Both the position numbers and the translations under genes were made by a program. The notes beneath the pieces are model-generated. The model was not told the origin of the DNA. It did not search any database and saw only the letters and a list, made by a program, of their open reading frames with translations. This document shows positions 18,028 to 28,105 of a stretch of DNA of 64,000 nt, in pieces. The stretch's first letter is position 1. Each line of letters starts with the position of its first letter. The DNA comes from Neisseria sp. MVDL19-042950 (lineage in GTDB: Bacteria > Pseudomonadota > Gammaproteobacteria > Burkholderiales > Neisseriaceae), in assembly GCF_030504625.1 (NCBI RefSeq), contig NZ_JAUKWH010000001.1, forward strand, positions 124,001 to 188,000, in the 5' to 3' direction.

Positions 18028-19692
18028 TTATTTGCTTGCCGCCATTTCCAATAGCTCGGCCGCGTGGTTGCGCGTGGTATCGGTAATGGTTTCGCCGCCG
18101 AGCATGCGGGCAATTTCTTCGATGCGGAGTGTGTCGTCCAATACGTTGATTTCGCTGACGGTTTGCTCGCCTTCGCTGTGTTTGCGTACCTGCCAGTGGT
18201 TTTCGCCGCAGGCGGCGACTTGGGGGAGGTGGGTAACAGCGAGCACTTGGTGCTGTTTGCCCAACGAGCGCAAGGCACGGCCTACGGTTTCGGCTACACC
18301 GCCTCCAATGCCAGTATCCACTTCGTCGAAAATCAAAGTCGGCACGTGGGTATATTGGCTGGTAACGACTTGGATGGAAAGGCTGATGCGTGCCAGTTCG
18401 CCGCCGGAAGCAACTTTGTTGAGCGGCCGCAGCGGGCTGCCTTTGTTGGCGGAAACCTGATATTGCACGTGTTCCAAACCGTGTGCCGCAGGTGCGGACG
18501 GCAGCAGCTCGATATGGAATTGTGCGCCTTTCATGGCCAGATGCTGCATGTGCTCGGTGGTTTCGCGGCCGAGTTTGGCGGCAGCTTGGTGGCGCTGTTC
18601 GGAAAGTTTTTGTGCGGCCTCCATGTATTCGGCTTCGCTTTGGGCAACGGCGGTTTCCAGCGCGGCGATGTCGGCTGCGGCATGCAGGGTTTGCAGTTGT
18701 TCGTTTAATTCTTGCAGTTTGGCGGGCAGCTCTTCCGGCTCGACGCGGTATTTGCGTGCCATCCCCATCAGTTCGCCCATGCGCCGTTCTTGTTCGGCCA
18801 GCTCTTCAGGGTTGATTTCCACGCGGTTGGCAACATCGCGCATGTTGGCGCTGATTTCGCCGAGTTCTGCTTCGATGCTGGCAAGCATGTTGAGGCTTTC
18901 GGCAAAGCGCGGCTCGATATTTTGCAGGTTTTCCAGCAGCTTTCGGCACCGGTAAAGTTGCCGCTGCATGCCGTTGTCGCCGTCGATGTATTCGCCGGTT
19001 TGTTCGGCGGCCTGTAACAGATCGGCGGCATGGGCAAGGCTGCCGTGGGTTTGGCTGAGATTTTCCCATTCGCCGGATTTGGGTTCGAGGCGGTTGAGTT
19101 CGTTGAATTGCCATTCCAGCCTTTCGCGTTCGATGGCGATATTTTCGGCTTGGTTTTGAGCTTCGTTCAGGGCTTTGCGGGTGTTGTTCCAGCGTTGATA
19201 ATGCTGTTTTACCGCTTCGGCTTGCGGCAGGCTGCCTGCGAAGGCATCGAGCAGGTTGCGTTGGGCGGTTTCTTGGTTGAGCGAGTGGTGGGCGTTTTGG
19301 CCGTGGATGTCGATGAGTTGCTCGCCGACGGCTTTCAGTTGTGCGAGTGTGGCGGCCTGATTGTTGATGAAGCTGCGGCTTTTGCCTTTGGCATCAATGA
19401 TGCGGCGGATGCTGAGTTCTTCCGAGCCTTCTTCGAGCAGGCCTTGTTCGCGCAGTTGGTTTTGCAAATCGGGTAGGGCGCTTATATCGAACAGGGCGGA
19501 GAGTTGGGCTTCCTTGGCTCCGGTGCGGATTTGGCCGTAATCGGCTTTGTCGCCCAGCAAGAGGCCGATGGCATCAAGCGTGATGGATTTACCGGCACCG
19601 GTTTCGCCGGTAAGCACGGTAAAACCGCTTTGGAAGTTGAGGTTGAGCTTTTCGACAATCACAAAGTCGCGCAATGAAAGTGCCAGCAGCAT
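18028..19692 (-). CDS. recN: DNA repair protein RecN
   Basis: LSLRDFVIVEKLNLNFQSGFTVLTGETGAGKSITLDAIGLLLG, LIFDEVDTGIGGGVAE. Confidence 0.95.
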   Translation of the reverse strand: MLLALSLRDFVIVEKLNLNFQSGFTVLTGETGAGKSITLDAIGLLLGDKADYGQIRTGAKEAQLSALFDISALPDLQNQLREQGLLEEGSEELSIRRIIDAKGKSRSFINNQAATLAQLKAVGEQLIDIHGQNAHHSLNQETAQRNLLDAFAGSLPQAEAVKQHYQRWNNTRKALNEAQNQAENIAIERERLEWQFNELNRLEPKSGEWENLSQTHGSLAHAADLLQAAEQTGEYIDGDNGMQRQLYRCRKLLENLQNIEPRFAESLNMLASIEAELGEISANMRDVANRVEINPEELAEQERRMGELMGMARKYRVEPEELPAKLQELNEQLQTLHAAADIAALETAVAQSEAEYMEAAQKLSEQRHQAAAKLGRETTEHMQHLAMKGAQFHIELLPSAPAAHGLEHVQYQVSANKGSPLRPLNKVASGGELARISLSIQVVTSQYTHVPTLIFDEVDTGIGGGVAETVGRALRSLGKQHQVLAVTHLPQVAACGENHWQVRKHSEGEQTVSEINVLDDTLRIEEIARMLGGETITDTTRNHAAELLEMAASK

Positions 19693-19748
19693 CGGGGTTC
19701 CTTGAGTGGTTGGAGGCCGTCTGAAAACGGGTTGTTCAGATTAAGTTT

Positions 19749-19793
19749 ATTATAACTAAGATTTTTCGTAGTTTGAATAAGTTTTTTCGTAGT
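19749..19793 (-). promoter_or_regulatory. recN promoter region with 11-bp direct repeat
   Basis: Minus-strand TATAAT (19749-19754) downstream of two ACTACGAAAAA copies (plus-strand TTTTTCGTAGT at 19762-19772 and 19783-19793). Confidence 0.45.
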
Positions 19794-19896
19794 GTTTGTG
19801 TGATTTTATTTTAATGATTTGATTCTCTGCTGATTTTTACAATCCGGCATTATGCAAGGCCGTCTGAAACGTTTGTTTCAGACCGCCTTTCGAGCA

Positions 19897-20253
19897 TTAT
19901 TTTTTAATCTGCACGGCGGAAACTTTGATTTCTATCGCCCAGTCTGGGTTGGCCAGCTTTGCTTCCACGCAGGCGCGGGCGGGTGCGTGCCCGGGGGCGA
20001 CCCATGTGTCCCATGCTTCGTTCATGGCGGCGTAGTTGGCTAAATCGGGCAGGAATATGGTGGCTTCCAGAATGTGTTTTTTGTCGGAACCGCATTCGGC
20101 CAGCCATTTGTCGATTTGTGCCAGCACGTCGCGGGTTTGGTCGGTAACGCTTACGTCGGTGCGTTCCGGCACCATGCCGGAGAGAAATACAAAGCCGTTG
20201 GCAACGGTGGCTTCGGAGAGGCGGGGCGTTTGGCCGAAGTATTGCACAGTCAT
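19897..20253 (-). CDS. RidA family protein
   Basis: TPRLSEATVANGFVFLSGMVP...DVLAQIDKWLAECGSDKKHILEATIFL...ACVEAKLANPDWAIEI. Confidence 0.85.
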   Translation of the reverse strand: MTVQYFGQTPRLSEATVANGFVFLSGMVPERTDVSVTDQTRDVLAQIDKWLAECGSDKKHILEATIFLPDLANYAAMNEAWDTWVAPGHAPARACVEAKLANPDWAIEIKVSAVQIKK

Positions 20254-20393
20254 GTCGTTTCCTTTGCGATGGGCGAGTAAATGAAAGCAATTATGGTAAC
20301 ATAGGGCCACTCTGTTTTTAAGAATGTGCGGGCTTTGCTCCGCCCATTCTTCAATTTTCTTTTCTCCAATTTTTTCAGACGGCCTCTTTAGTT

Positions 20394-20879
20394 ATGAGCA
20401 AACCTGATTATCCCGTTACGCCGGCCATCCGTTTTTTACGCGACCGCAAGGTGGATTTTGAACCGTGTCTTTATCCTTATGTCGAACATGGCGGTACGGC
20501 GCATTCAGCGCAGTGTTTGGGCGTGCCCGAGCATAAGGTGGTTAAAACCATCGTGCTGCAAAACGAGCAGAAAAAAGGCATGATCGTGCTGATGCACGGC
20601 GACAAACACATTTCCACCCGCAATTTGGCCCGTGAGTTGGGTATGAAGCATATCGAACCGGCCGCCCCGAAACAGGCGAATAAATGGACGGGTTTTTTGG
20701 TGGGCGGCACCAGCCCGTTCGGTATCAAAACGGCGCTGCCTGTGTATGTGGAGCGCACGATTTGGGATTTGGACGTGATTTACATCAACGGCGGCAAACG
20801 GGGCTTTTTGGTGGCCGTATCGCCGCAAGCCCTGAAAACATTGAACCCTCAAGATGTTAGTGTCGCCACTGATACTTAG
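20394..20879 (+). CDS. ybaK: YbaK/EbsC-type Cys-tRNA(Pro) deacylase
   Basis: TPAIRFLRDRKVDFEPCLYPYVEHGGT...VKTIVLQNE...KWTGFLVGGTSPFGIKTALPVYVE. Confidence 0.9.
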   Translation: MSKPDYPVTPAIRFLRDRKVDFEPCLYPYVEHGGTAHSAQCLGVPEHKVVKTIVLQNEQKKGMIVLMHGDKHISTRNLARELGMKHIEPAAPKQANKWTGFLVGGTSPFGIKTALPVYVERTIWDLDVIYINGGKRGFLVAVSPQALKTLNPQDVSVATDT

Positions 20880-20908
20880 AAGGTAAATCGAGCAAAGGAG
20901 GAGTACTT

Positions 20909-21271
20909 ATGAACCATGGGGTTATCGAACACAACAAACCCGCCCCCGATAATCTGCGTACCTACACCATCATTGTGTATGCTCTGTATGCATTATCGCT
21001 GATCAACGGGATTACCGCGCTGGTGGGCGTGATTATGGCGTATGTGAAGCGTGATGAAATGCAGGGAACGATTTATTACGAACACATGCAGTATTTGATT
21101 AAAACCTTCTGGTGGAGCCTGCTGGGGCTTTTGGTCAGCTGGGTAACGCTCGCCCTGCTTATCGGCGGGTTGGTGTGGATTGTGGTCAGTGTTTGGTTTA
21201 TTTACCGTTTGGTTGCCGGATTTGTCAAGCTCTACGACAACAAACCCGTGTCGCCGGACGGCTGGCTGTAA
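20909..21271 (+). CDS. DUF4870-like membrane protein
   Basis: Three TM segments; YALYALSLINGITALVGVIMAYVKRDE. Confidence 0.7.
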   Translation: MNHGVIEHNKPAPDNLRTYTIIVYALYALSLINGITALVGVIMAYVKRDEMQGTIYYEHMQYLIKTFWWSLLGLLVSWVTLALLIGGLVWIVVSVWFIYRLVAGFVKLYDNKPVSPDGWL

Positions 21272-21366
21272 ACGTTTGACTGCTTTTTGAATTTTTGTCC
21301 CCAACCTTTTCAGACGGCCTCTTGAATCCCGAGAGGCCGTCTGAAAAGATTATTTTTAGTGAAAAT

Positions 21367-22242
21367 ATGATTTATCTCCTGTCCAGCATCTTCTTCAGCG
21401 TATCCGTATCCGTATTGCTCAAAATCGCCCGTTCCAAAAAAATCGACATCGAACAAGCCGTAGCGGTGAACTATATCGCAGCTATTGCCTTAACTATGTT
21501 TTTGCTGCAACCCGATCTTTATTCATGGAAATCTTATCTGCCGACATGGTGGCTGTTTGCCGCGCTCGGTGTGCTGCTGCCCAGCGTGTTTGTGATTATG
21601 GGCAAGGCGGTGCAGCATGCGGGCATTGTGAAATCCGATGCGGCGCAGCGGCTGTCACTGTTTTTGCCGATTGCCGCTTCGTTTCTGATTTTCGGAGAAC
21701 GGCTTTCGCAAGGCCGCGTTATCGGTATTGCATTGGCGTTTACCGCGCTGTTTTGCTTGCTGTGGAAATCGGACGGCGGCAAAAAATCGGGCGGCTTTTT
21801 TACCACCGCCGCTTTGTTGCTCGGCGTATGGGCGGGCTACGGGGTGATTGATATTCTGTTCAAACAAGTCGCCAAAAGCGGCACGGCATTTGCAGGCAAC
21901 CTGCTGGTGGCATTCGGCTTGGCTGCCGTGCTGATGTTCGGTTATCTGTTTGCCAAAGCTACCAAATGGACGGCCGCAGGCATACTCGGCGGCTTGGTTT
22001 TGGGTTGTTTGAATTTCGCCAACATCTTTACTTATGTGCGCGCCCATCAGGAAATGAGCAGCAATCCTACGTTGGTATTTACCGGTATGAATATCGGCGT
22101 GATTGTGCTGGGCACGGTGGTCGGAGCGTTGGCGTTTAAAGAGAAAATCAGTGCGGTGAATGCGGCGGGGATTGTAGTGGCGGTGTGTGCCATCGGCTGT
22201 TTGTTTTATTGGAATGTGATTGCTGGGTGGTTGGGAGTTTAA
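21367..22242 (+). CDS. EamA/DMT family transporter
   Basis: Multi-TM protein with EamA-like repeats. Confidence 0.8.
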   Translation: MIYLLSSIFFSVSVSVLLKIARSKKIDIEQAVAVNYIAAIALTMFLLQPDLYSWKSYLPTWWLFAALGVLLPSVFVIMGKAVQHAGIVKSDAAQRLSLFLPIAASFLIFGERLSQGRVIGIALAFTALFCLLWKSDGGKKSGGFFTTAALLLGVWAGYGVIDILFKQVAKSGTAFAGNLLVAFGLAAVLMFGYLFAKATKWTAAGILGGLVLGCLNFANIFTYVRAHQEMSSNPTLVFTGMNIGVIVLGTVVGALAFKEKISAVNAAGIVVAVCAIGCLFYWNVIAGWLGV

Positions 22243-22299
22243 TAAGCAGTTTTAAATATTGTTGATAAAATTTAAATAATTTTAAGGGAGAAAATTTAT

Positions 22300-23628
22300 A
22301 TGCGGAAATTGTTAGTATCTAAAAAAAGATTGAGAAATACTCTTAAGCCAGTAAGAAAACACGATTTAAAAGAAAAATTTAGTATGTGGATTTGGTTAGA
22401 ACATTGGATAAAGATTATTGCAGCAGTTTCTCCAATAGCATTACTTTTAGGAGCTACGCTAATTTATGCTCATCTTTTTACTTTAAATAGTATTGGTTTG
22501 TTTTCAGAGGTAATATCAACTCCTTCTGTATTTTTTTCAATTTTAATATTATTTTCTTTTTTAGTTATTTATATTTTTGGACTCCCTTTTTTCGCTCCCT
22601 ATAATTTAGCTAAACTTGTTAATAAGTATGAGAAAAAAAATATTAAATTTTATTTGATTATATTGATATTTTTAATATTAAAAGATTTTATTGGAATATA
22701 TTTTATAGGATGGGCAGCTGTTAAGAAAAATGAACTAATATTTATATTTTTTCTTACGCTATATTATTTTTTGTTCCCACTTTTTACTTTTTTATTTATA
22801 AAATCAAATAATTATTTTAATTTATTCTTATTTTCTATTGTGATATTTATTTTAGGAAGAGGACTTGTTTTACATTTTGAAGATTATGAGAATATAAGAT
22901 TATTTTGGATATTAGCCATTCCATTAACTTGTATTCTTCTCATGTTTTTCATGAAAAATAAATTTATGAAAAATATAAAAATAAAAGTTTATAGAAGTTG
23001 GGATTTTGTTTTAGATTTTTTTTCTTTTGGAGTAGTATTTGCTTTATCTAATCTTTTGTTGATTTTATTTGTTTTTTTAATAAGCGAAATTTGGTTTGAT
23101 AGTGATAAATCTTCTTTTCTTATTACAGTCATCATATGCTACTTGATTAATATTTTACCTTCATTTGGATTTTTAGGAGTGGGGAAGGGAAATAACCATA
23201 CTATATTATGGTGTTTCCCTATCATGTTTATTATTTTATTAGGTGCATTTATGGTGCTACTCCCAGGTTCTCAAGTTAGAAGTGGCTTGTTAATGTCACT
23301 AGGCTACATTGAAAATTATCAACAAGCTCGTTGGTATTTAATCGATACTCGTTTTGTGGAATGGAATGCCTTGAGAAGCAAAGAAAATATTAAAAATTCA
23401 ATGTCAGTTGATCATATGGAAACGTGGAAAAAAGTTTTTCAACCTTTGCCTCCTCGTATAAATATAAATGGATATAAATATTCTAATGCTTTTTATGGTT
23501 ATATAGCATGGAATTTAGGTAATATTAAAATTTTCTGCCCGCAAACCATTCAAAATAATGAAGATATTAATAAAAAATGCTTATACATTAAAAGTGAATT
23601 TTTACAGCCTTTACCTGACAGTGTGTAA
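22300..23628 (+). CDS. AT-rich multi-TM hypothetical protein
   Basis: 442 aa, about ten hydrophobic segments then a soluble C-terminus; very AT-rich and no DUS inside. Confidence 0.6.
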   Translation: MRKLLVSKKRLRNTLKPVRKHDLKEKFSMWIWLEHWIKIIAAVSPIALLLGATLIYAHLFTLNSIGLFSEVISTPSVFFSILILFSFLVIYIFGLPFFAPYNLAKLVNKYEKKNIKFYLIILIFLILKDFIGIYFIGWAAVKKNELIFIFFLTLYYFLFPLFTFLFIKSNNYFNLFLFSIVIFILGRGLVLHFEDYENIRLFWILAIPLTCILLMFFMKNKFMKNIKIKVYRSWDFVLDFFSFGVVFALSNLLLILFVFLISEIWFDSDKSSFLITVIICYLINILPSFGFLGVGKGNNHTILWCFPIMFIILLGAFMVLLPGSQVRSGLLMSLGYIENYQQARWYLIDTRFVEWNALRSKENIKNSMSVDHMETWKKVFQPLPPRININGYKYSNAFYGYIAWNLGNIKIFCPQTIQNNEDINKKCLYIKSEFLQPLPDSV

Positions 23629-23650
23629 TTAATAATATTAAAAATTTTAA

Positions 23651-23687
23651 AAGAGGCCGTCTGAAAATGTTTTCAGACGGCCTCTTT
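23651..23687. terminator. paired inverted DUS terminator
   Basis: aagaggccgtctgaaaatgttttcagacggcctctt. Confidence 0.85.
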
Positions 23688-23703
23688 GGTTGTTGTTTTC
23701 AAT

Positions 23704-23832
23704 TCAATCATCTTTCTCGAAGAAAGCCAGTTTGATCACATAAAACAGGAACAGCAAAGTCAGCAGCATCATCGAAGTTTCGAGAATATTTTCCTGAATG
23801 CTTTGGTTCCAATAAAGCAACTCTTTTTGCAT
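23704..23832 (-). CDS. 42-aa single-TM small protein downstream of the BCCT transporter (not in the ORF track)
   Basis: Manual translation MQKELLYWNQSIQENILETSMMLLTLLFLFYVIKLAFFEKDD*. SD AAGGAGG overlaps the end of the BCCT gene; 3 nt between genes. Confidence 0.65.
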   Translation of the reverse strand: MQKELLYWNQSIQENILETSMMLLTLLFLFYVIKLAFFEKDD

Positions 23833-23835
23833 GGT

Positions 23836-25389
23836 TTATTCCTCCTTCGGTGCGGTTTCTGCGGGGCGGGGTACGTCGCGGTTGAGCTGCCGCCACAGTG
23901 CGGCGAACCACAGATACATAATGAATACAAACGGAAAGCCTGAGAATGAGCCGACGGCTTTAATCCCTTCCATTTTGCCGGTAAAAATCACTGCGTAGCC
24001 GATGAGCGTCATCAATACGCTCCACACCACGGCGCGGAATTTGTTTTCGCGGCGGCCGTCGCTGCTGGTCATGATGCCCAATGAAATGGCGGCGCTGGTT
24101 ACGGTGGTTACGACGAAGCCGAGAAACAGCACCACGGTAAGCGGTTTGGTAAAGCCCGAGAGCGGCAACATATTGAGCAGATAGTAGAACGTGCCTTCAT
24201 AGTCGCCTTTGTTGGCGATTTCGGCCAAACGCCCCGTGCCTTCCACCGTATCCAGCAGGCTGAAGCCTGAGAATACCGAGAACCAAATCACAAGAAAGCC
24301 CACCGGCACGAGTATGGAGGCGAATATAAACTCGCGTAGCGTCCGCCCTTTGGAAATTTTGGCGAGGAACACGCCTACAAACGGTGCCCAAGTAACCCAC
24401 CAAACCCAGTAAGCCATCGGATACCACACCATCCAATCGCGGTTTTGGAAAAGATAAAGTTCGAAAGAATGGTGCACGGTTTGGGTAAGGATGTTACCGA
24501 TGGAGACGACTAGGGTGCTGAGAAAATAATGGGTGGGGCCAGTAATGAAAACAAACAGCAGCATCAATATCGATAGGAAAACGGTGGCATCGCCCAGCAG
24601 TTTCATCCCTTTGTGAATCGGTAAGACAGCGCCTGCGGTATAGAGTGCGGCAATGGCGGTGAGCACGATCAATTTCCAGCCGAGGGTATCGAACCCCATG
24701 CCGGTGATGATTTGCAACCCTGACGAAATTTGCGTAGAAGCCATGGCGATGGAAGACGAAACCGACATGGCGATGGAAATAATCGCAACGGCGGTAACGG
24801 TAATGCCCAGCGGCTTGGCCCATTTTTTATTTTTGAACGCATATTGCAAAGGGGCGGCGGGGGTGCATTCGGTTTTATGCTGGTACATAAAATAAGCCAT
24901 CACCAAGCCGCCGATGGTGTAAAGCGACCATGCCGGAATGCCCCATACGTGCAACGCGAGGCTCATGGCGTTTTCCACTTTCTGATATTCGGGCAGATTG
25001 GCGGCTTGTATGCCGATGGGGGAATGGTAGTAGTGCCATAACGCTTCGATGGGGCCGAAAAATACGATGCCGACACCGATACCGGCGGTAAACAGCATAT
25101 TCATCCACGACATAAACGAATATTCCGGTTGGGCATCTTTGCCGCCCAGCCTTATTTTGCCAAAGCGGGGAGACAGAGCCACCGCCATCCCCACGGTGAA
25201 AGCCAAAAGCGGCAGCCACATCACGATCCAGTCGAATTTCAGGTAGAAAAATTTGCTGATATCGGCAATGGAATTGGTAAGTAGAGCAGGGTTTACGACG
25301 GCCATGACAGCAAGGCAGCCTACCAATATGGAAGTCCACACAAAATAAGCGGGGCGCTTGACGGGCGGGGTTTCTTTTTCGGAAGACAT
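23836..25389 (-). CDS. BCCT family (betaine/choline/carnitine) transporter
   Basis: MNMLFTAGIGVGIVFFGPIEALWHY, YWVWWVTWAPFVGVFLAKISKGRTLREF. Confidence 0.93.
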   Translation of the reverse strand: MSSEKETPPVKRPAYFVWTSILVGCLAVMAVVNPALLTNSIADISKFFYLKFDWIVMWLPLLAFTVGMAVALSPRFGKIRLGGKDAQPEYSFMSWMNMLFTAGIGVGIVFFGPIEALWHYYHSPIGIQAANLPEYQKVENAMSLALHVWGIPAWSLYTIGGLVMAYFMYQHKTECTPAAPLQYAFKNKKWAKPLGITVTAVAIISIAMSVSSSIAMASTQISSGLQIITGMGFDTLGWKLIVLTAIAALYTAGAVLPIHKGMKLLGDATVFLSILMLLFVFITGPTHYFLSTLVVSIGNILTQTVHHSFELYLFQNRDWMVWYPMAYWVWWVTWAPFVGVFLAKISKGRTLREFIFASILVPVGFLVIWFSVFSGFSLLDTVEGTGRLAEIANKGDYEGTFYYLLNMLPLSGFTKPLTVVLFLGFVVTTVTSAAISLGIMTSSDGRRENKFRAVVWSVLMTLIGYAVIFTGKMEGIKAVGSFSGFPFVFIMYLWFAALWRQLNRDVPRPAETAPKEE

Positions 25390-25595
25390 ACTCGACCTCT
25401 CTCGGTTGTTGAGCGGGAACGAGTAAGACGTTGACGTAAAGTTTTGTTTTTTAAAATTTGTTATATGGATACTAGCACCATTGTAAGGGCATGTGAAAGA
25501 ATAGGTAGGTTTTTACCCGACAAATGCGGTTTTTGGTTTGTACAGGCCGTCTGAAAAGCAGGCGGGCGGTGGAACCCTCTGGTTTGTGTTAACAT

Positions 25596-25609
25596 GATAA
25601 TCATTATTG
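25596..25609. promoter_or_regulatory. Fur-box-like sequence
   Basis: GATAATCATTATTG; the 19-mer TAACATGATAATCATTATT matches 15/19 of GATAATGATAATCATTATC by eye. Confidence 0.45.
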
Positions 25610-25626
25610 TTTTACGGAGAGGTGTG

Positions 25627-26466
25627 ATGGACAAAAAAATTTCCACCGACGAAATCAGCGTATTGTCAGAAACCATGCTGATTACGCTGTGGGCCAAAGC
25701 GGTAGAAAACGACCGCCCCGATGCGCTGCTGCGGGACGAGGCGGCCGCACGCATGATGAAACAAATCGACTACGATTTCAGCACGTTTGCCGGAGCAAAA
25801 ATGTCGCAACCCGGCTGCTGCGGGCGTGCCGCTTTGATGGATAATGAAATCAAAGGCTTTTTGGCAAAACACCCCGATGCCGTGGTTGTGCAGCTCGGTG
25901 CGGGGCTGGATGCGCGTTTTGAGCGTTTGGGCAAACCCGCCGTTACCGCTTGGTATGATTTGGATTTGCCCGAAGTGATCGAGTTTCGGCGCAGGCTGCT
26001 GCCTGAAGACGGCAATCATTATCTGACAGCATCGATGTTTGATGAAGGCTGGATGGACACGGTAGCGGCGCACGGCAAGCCCGTTTTGCTGGTGTTGGAA
26101 GGGGTGCTGATGTATTTTGACGTGGCGGAAGTGCAGGCGCTTTTTGCCAAACTCACACGCAAGCTGCCGGGCGTGGTCGTGGTATTCGATATCGTGCCGG
26201 CGGTGGCGGTCGGCAAAGCGAAGTACCATGATACACTGAAGAAAATGAATAAAGGCGGCGAACGCCCCGAATTCAAATGGTCGGTGGTTGATGCAGGCGA
26301 GATGGAGAAGTGGCTGCCCGGCTTGCGTGTCGAGCATGTGGCTTATTTAAGCGATTGCTGCGGCCACCGCTATCCGTGGATCGCCCGTTTGTTTTACCGT
26401 ACCCGTTGGGGTAAGCGGAACTTAGACCAACGGATTGTGCGTATTGCGTTGGGAGAGGCCGTCTGA
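25627..26466 (+). CDS. LCM-like class I SAM-dependent methyltransferase
   Basis: VVQLGAGLDARFERLGKPAVTAWYDLDLPEVIEFRRRL...LLVLEGVLMYFD. Confidence 0.85.
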   Translation: MDKKISTDEISVLSETMLITLWAKAVENDRPDALLRDEAAARMMKQIDYDFSTFAGAKMSQPGCCGRAALMDNEIKGFLAKHPDAVVVQLGAGLDARFERLGKPAVTAWYDLDLPEVIEFRRRLLPEDGNHYLTASMFDEGWMDTVAAHGKPVLLVLEGVLMYFDVAEVQALFAKLTRKLPGVVVVFDIVPAVAVGKAKYHDTLKKMNKGGERPEFKWSVVDAGEMEKWLPGLRVEHVAYLSDCCGHRYPWIARLFYRTRWGKRNLDQRIVRIALGEAV

Positions 26467-26553
26467 AAAGCTGATGCGGGGTTTCAGCGAAACCCGCACG
26501 GCTCGCTTTGGCGAAGCTCGCAAAGCCCGCTTTCAGACGGCATCAGATAGAGG

Positions 26554-26790
26554 CTATTTGAGGTTTAAGCGTTTTCCCCATTTTTTCACAAACTCGGTCA
26601 GCTCGGCCACGCTTTCGGGCTTCAGCATCGGGCGGGCTTGTTTGGCCAGTGTTTTGGCTTCTTGCAGATTGATTTCGCCTGCACGGTAGCGCGCCCAATG
26701 GGTTTGCACGTAGTCGGACATTTGTTGCTGCTGCGTTTCCTGCGTGTGTTTGAGGATAAATTTTAAGGCTTGTTTTTCGATGATGTTCAT
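26554..26790 (-). CDS. small hypothetical protein
   Basis: 78 aa; MNIIEKQALKFILKHTQETQQQQMSDYVQTHWARYRAGEI. Confidence 0.55.
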   Translation of the reverse strand: MNIIEKQALKFILKHTQETQQQQMSDYVQTHWARYRAGEINLQEAKTLAKQARPMLKPESVAELTEFVKKWGKRLNLK

Positions 26791-26820
26791 ATAGGTTTAA
26801 CTGTATTGGTTCTAGGAAAG

Positions 26821-26858
26821 AGAGGCCGTCTGAAAATGTGGTTTCAGACGGCCTCTTT
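26821..26858. terminator. paired inverted DUS terminator
   Basis: agaggccgtctgaaaatgtggtttcagacggcctct. Confidence 0.8.
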
Positions 26859-26881
26859 AGTCGGAGGAGGCTGAATATTTT

Positions 26882-27916
26882 TTAAGCCACTTGGGTTTGA
26901 TGCTCGTCGCCGTTGCGCGCGCGGATTTCGCCCAAGCGGTAAACGGTTTCGCCTTGTTCGGCCAAGAATTTCTGCACTGTGTCGGCATCTTCTTTGGCGA
27001 TAATCACTACCATGCCGATGCCGCAGTTGAAGGTGCGGTACATTTCTTGTTGCGCCACATTGCCCGCTTGTTGCAGCCATTGGAACAGCTTGGGCATTTC
27101 CCACGCTTTGGCGTCGATTTGGGCAACGGTGTTTTCCGGCAGCACGCGCGGCACGTTTTCGGTGATGCCGCCGCCGGTGATGTGCGCCATGCCTTTGATG
27201 GTGAACTGTTTCAGCGCGGCGAGAATCGGTTTTACATACAGGCGGGTGGGCGCGATGATGGCTTGGCGCAGGGTTTTGCCGCTGTCGAACGGTGCATCCA
27301 AATCGGGCTGGTCACGCTCGATGATTTTGCGTACCAATGAATAGCCGTTGGAATGTGCGCCGTTGGAAGCCAAGCCCAGCACGATGTCGCCGGGCACGAT
27401 GCTGCGGCCGTTGATGACTTGGTCTTTTTCCACCACGCCTACGGCGAAGCCGGCCAAGTCGTATTCGCCTTCGGGATACATGCCGGGCATTTCGGCGGTT
27501 TCGCCGCCGATGAGGGCGCAGCCTGATTCTTCGCAGCCTTGGGCGATGCCTTTAATCACGTCGGTAGCGCGGGCGACATCGAGTTTGCCGCAGGCGAAGT
27601 AGTCGAGGAAAAACAGCGGCTCTGCGCCTTGCACGAGAATGTCGTTCACGCTCATGGCCACGAGGTCGATGCCGACGGTGTCATGTTTGTCCCAGTCGAA
27701 AGCCAGTTTCAGTTTGGTACCTACGCCGTCGGTGCCGGAAACGAGCACGGGGTTGCGGTATTTTTTGCCGATTTCCACCAGTGCGCCGAAGCCGCCTAAA
27801 TCGCCCAACACTTCGGGGCGCATGGTGCGTTTGGCAAAAGGTTTGATGTTTTCAACGAGTTGGTCGCCTGCGTCGATGTCTACGCCTGCGTCGCGGTAGC
27901 TCAATGAATCGCTCAT
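26882..27916 (-). CDS. purM: phosphoribosylformylglycinamidine cyclo-ligase
   Basis: [63 protein letters not shown]. Confidence 0.96.
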   Translation of the reverse strand: MSDSLSYRDAGVDIDAGDQLVENIKPFAKRTMRPEVLGDLGGFGALVEIGKKYRNPVLVSGTDGVGTKLKLAFDWDKHDTVGIDLVAMSVNDILVQGAEPLFFLDYFACGKLDVARATDVIKGIAQGCEESGCALIGGETAEMPGMYPEGEYDLAGFAVGVVEKDQVINGRSIVPGDIVLGLASNGAHSNGYSLVRKIIERDQPDLDAPFDSGKTLRQAIIAPTRLYVKPILAALKQFTIKGMAHITGGGITENVPRVLPENTVAQIDAKAWEMPKLFQWLQQAGNVAQQEMYRTFNCGIGMVVIIAKEDADTVQKFLAEQGETVYRLGEIRARNGDEHQTQVA

Positions 27917-28105
27917 GTTTCTGGCTTTCTGTAAGGGTAAAAATCGCGGCTATTTTACCTGAATTTGCAGAGGCATGGTTTGCGGAGTACAAATAATTTC
28001 AGACGGCCTCCGTTTAAGAACGGCCGGATGCAAAACGGCCGTGAAACTGATATGCTTCATGGCCGTCTGAAAGAGGCGCTCGACAAGTTTGAAAATAGGA
28101 AACTT

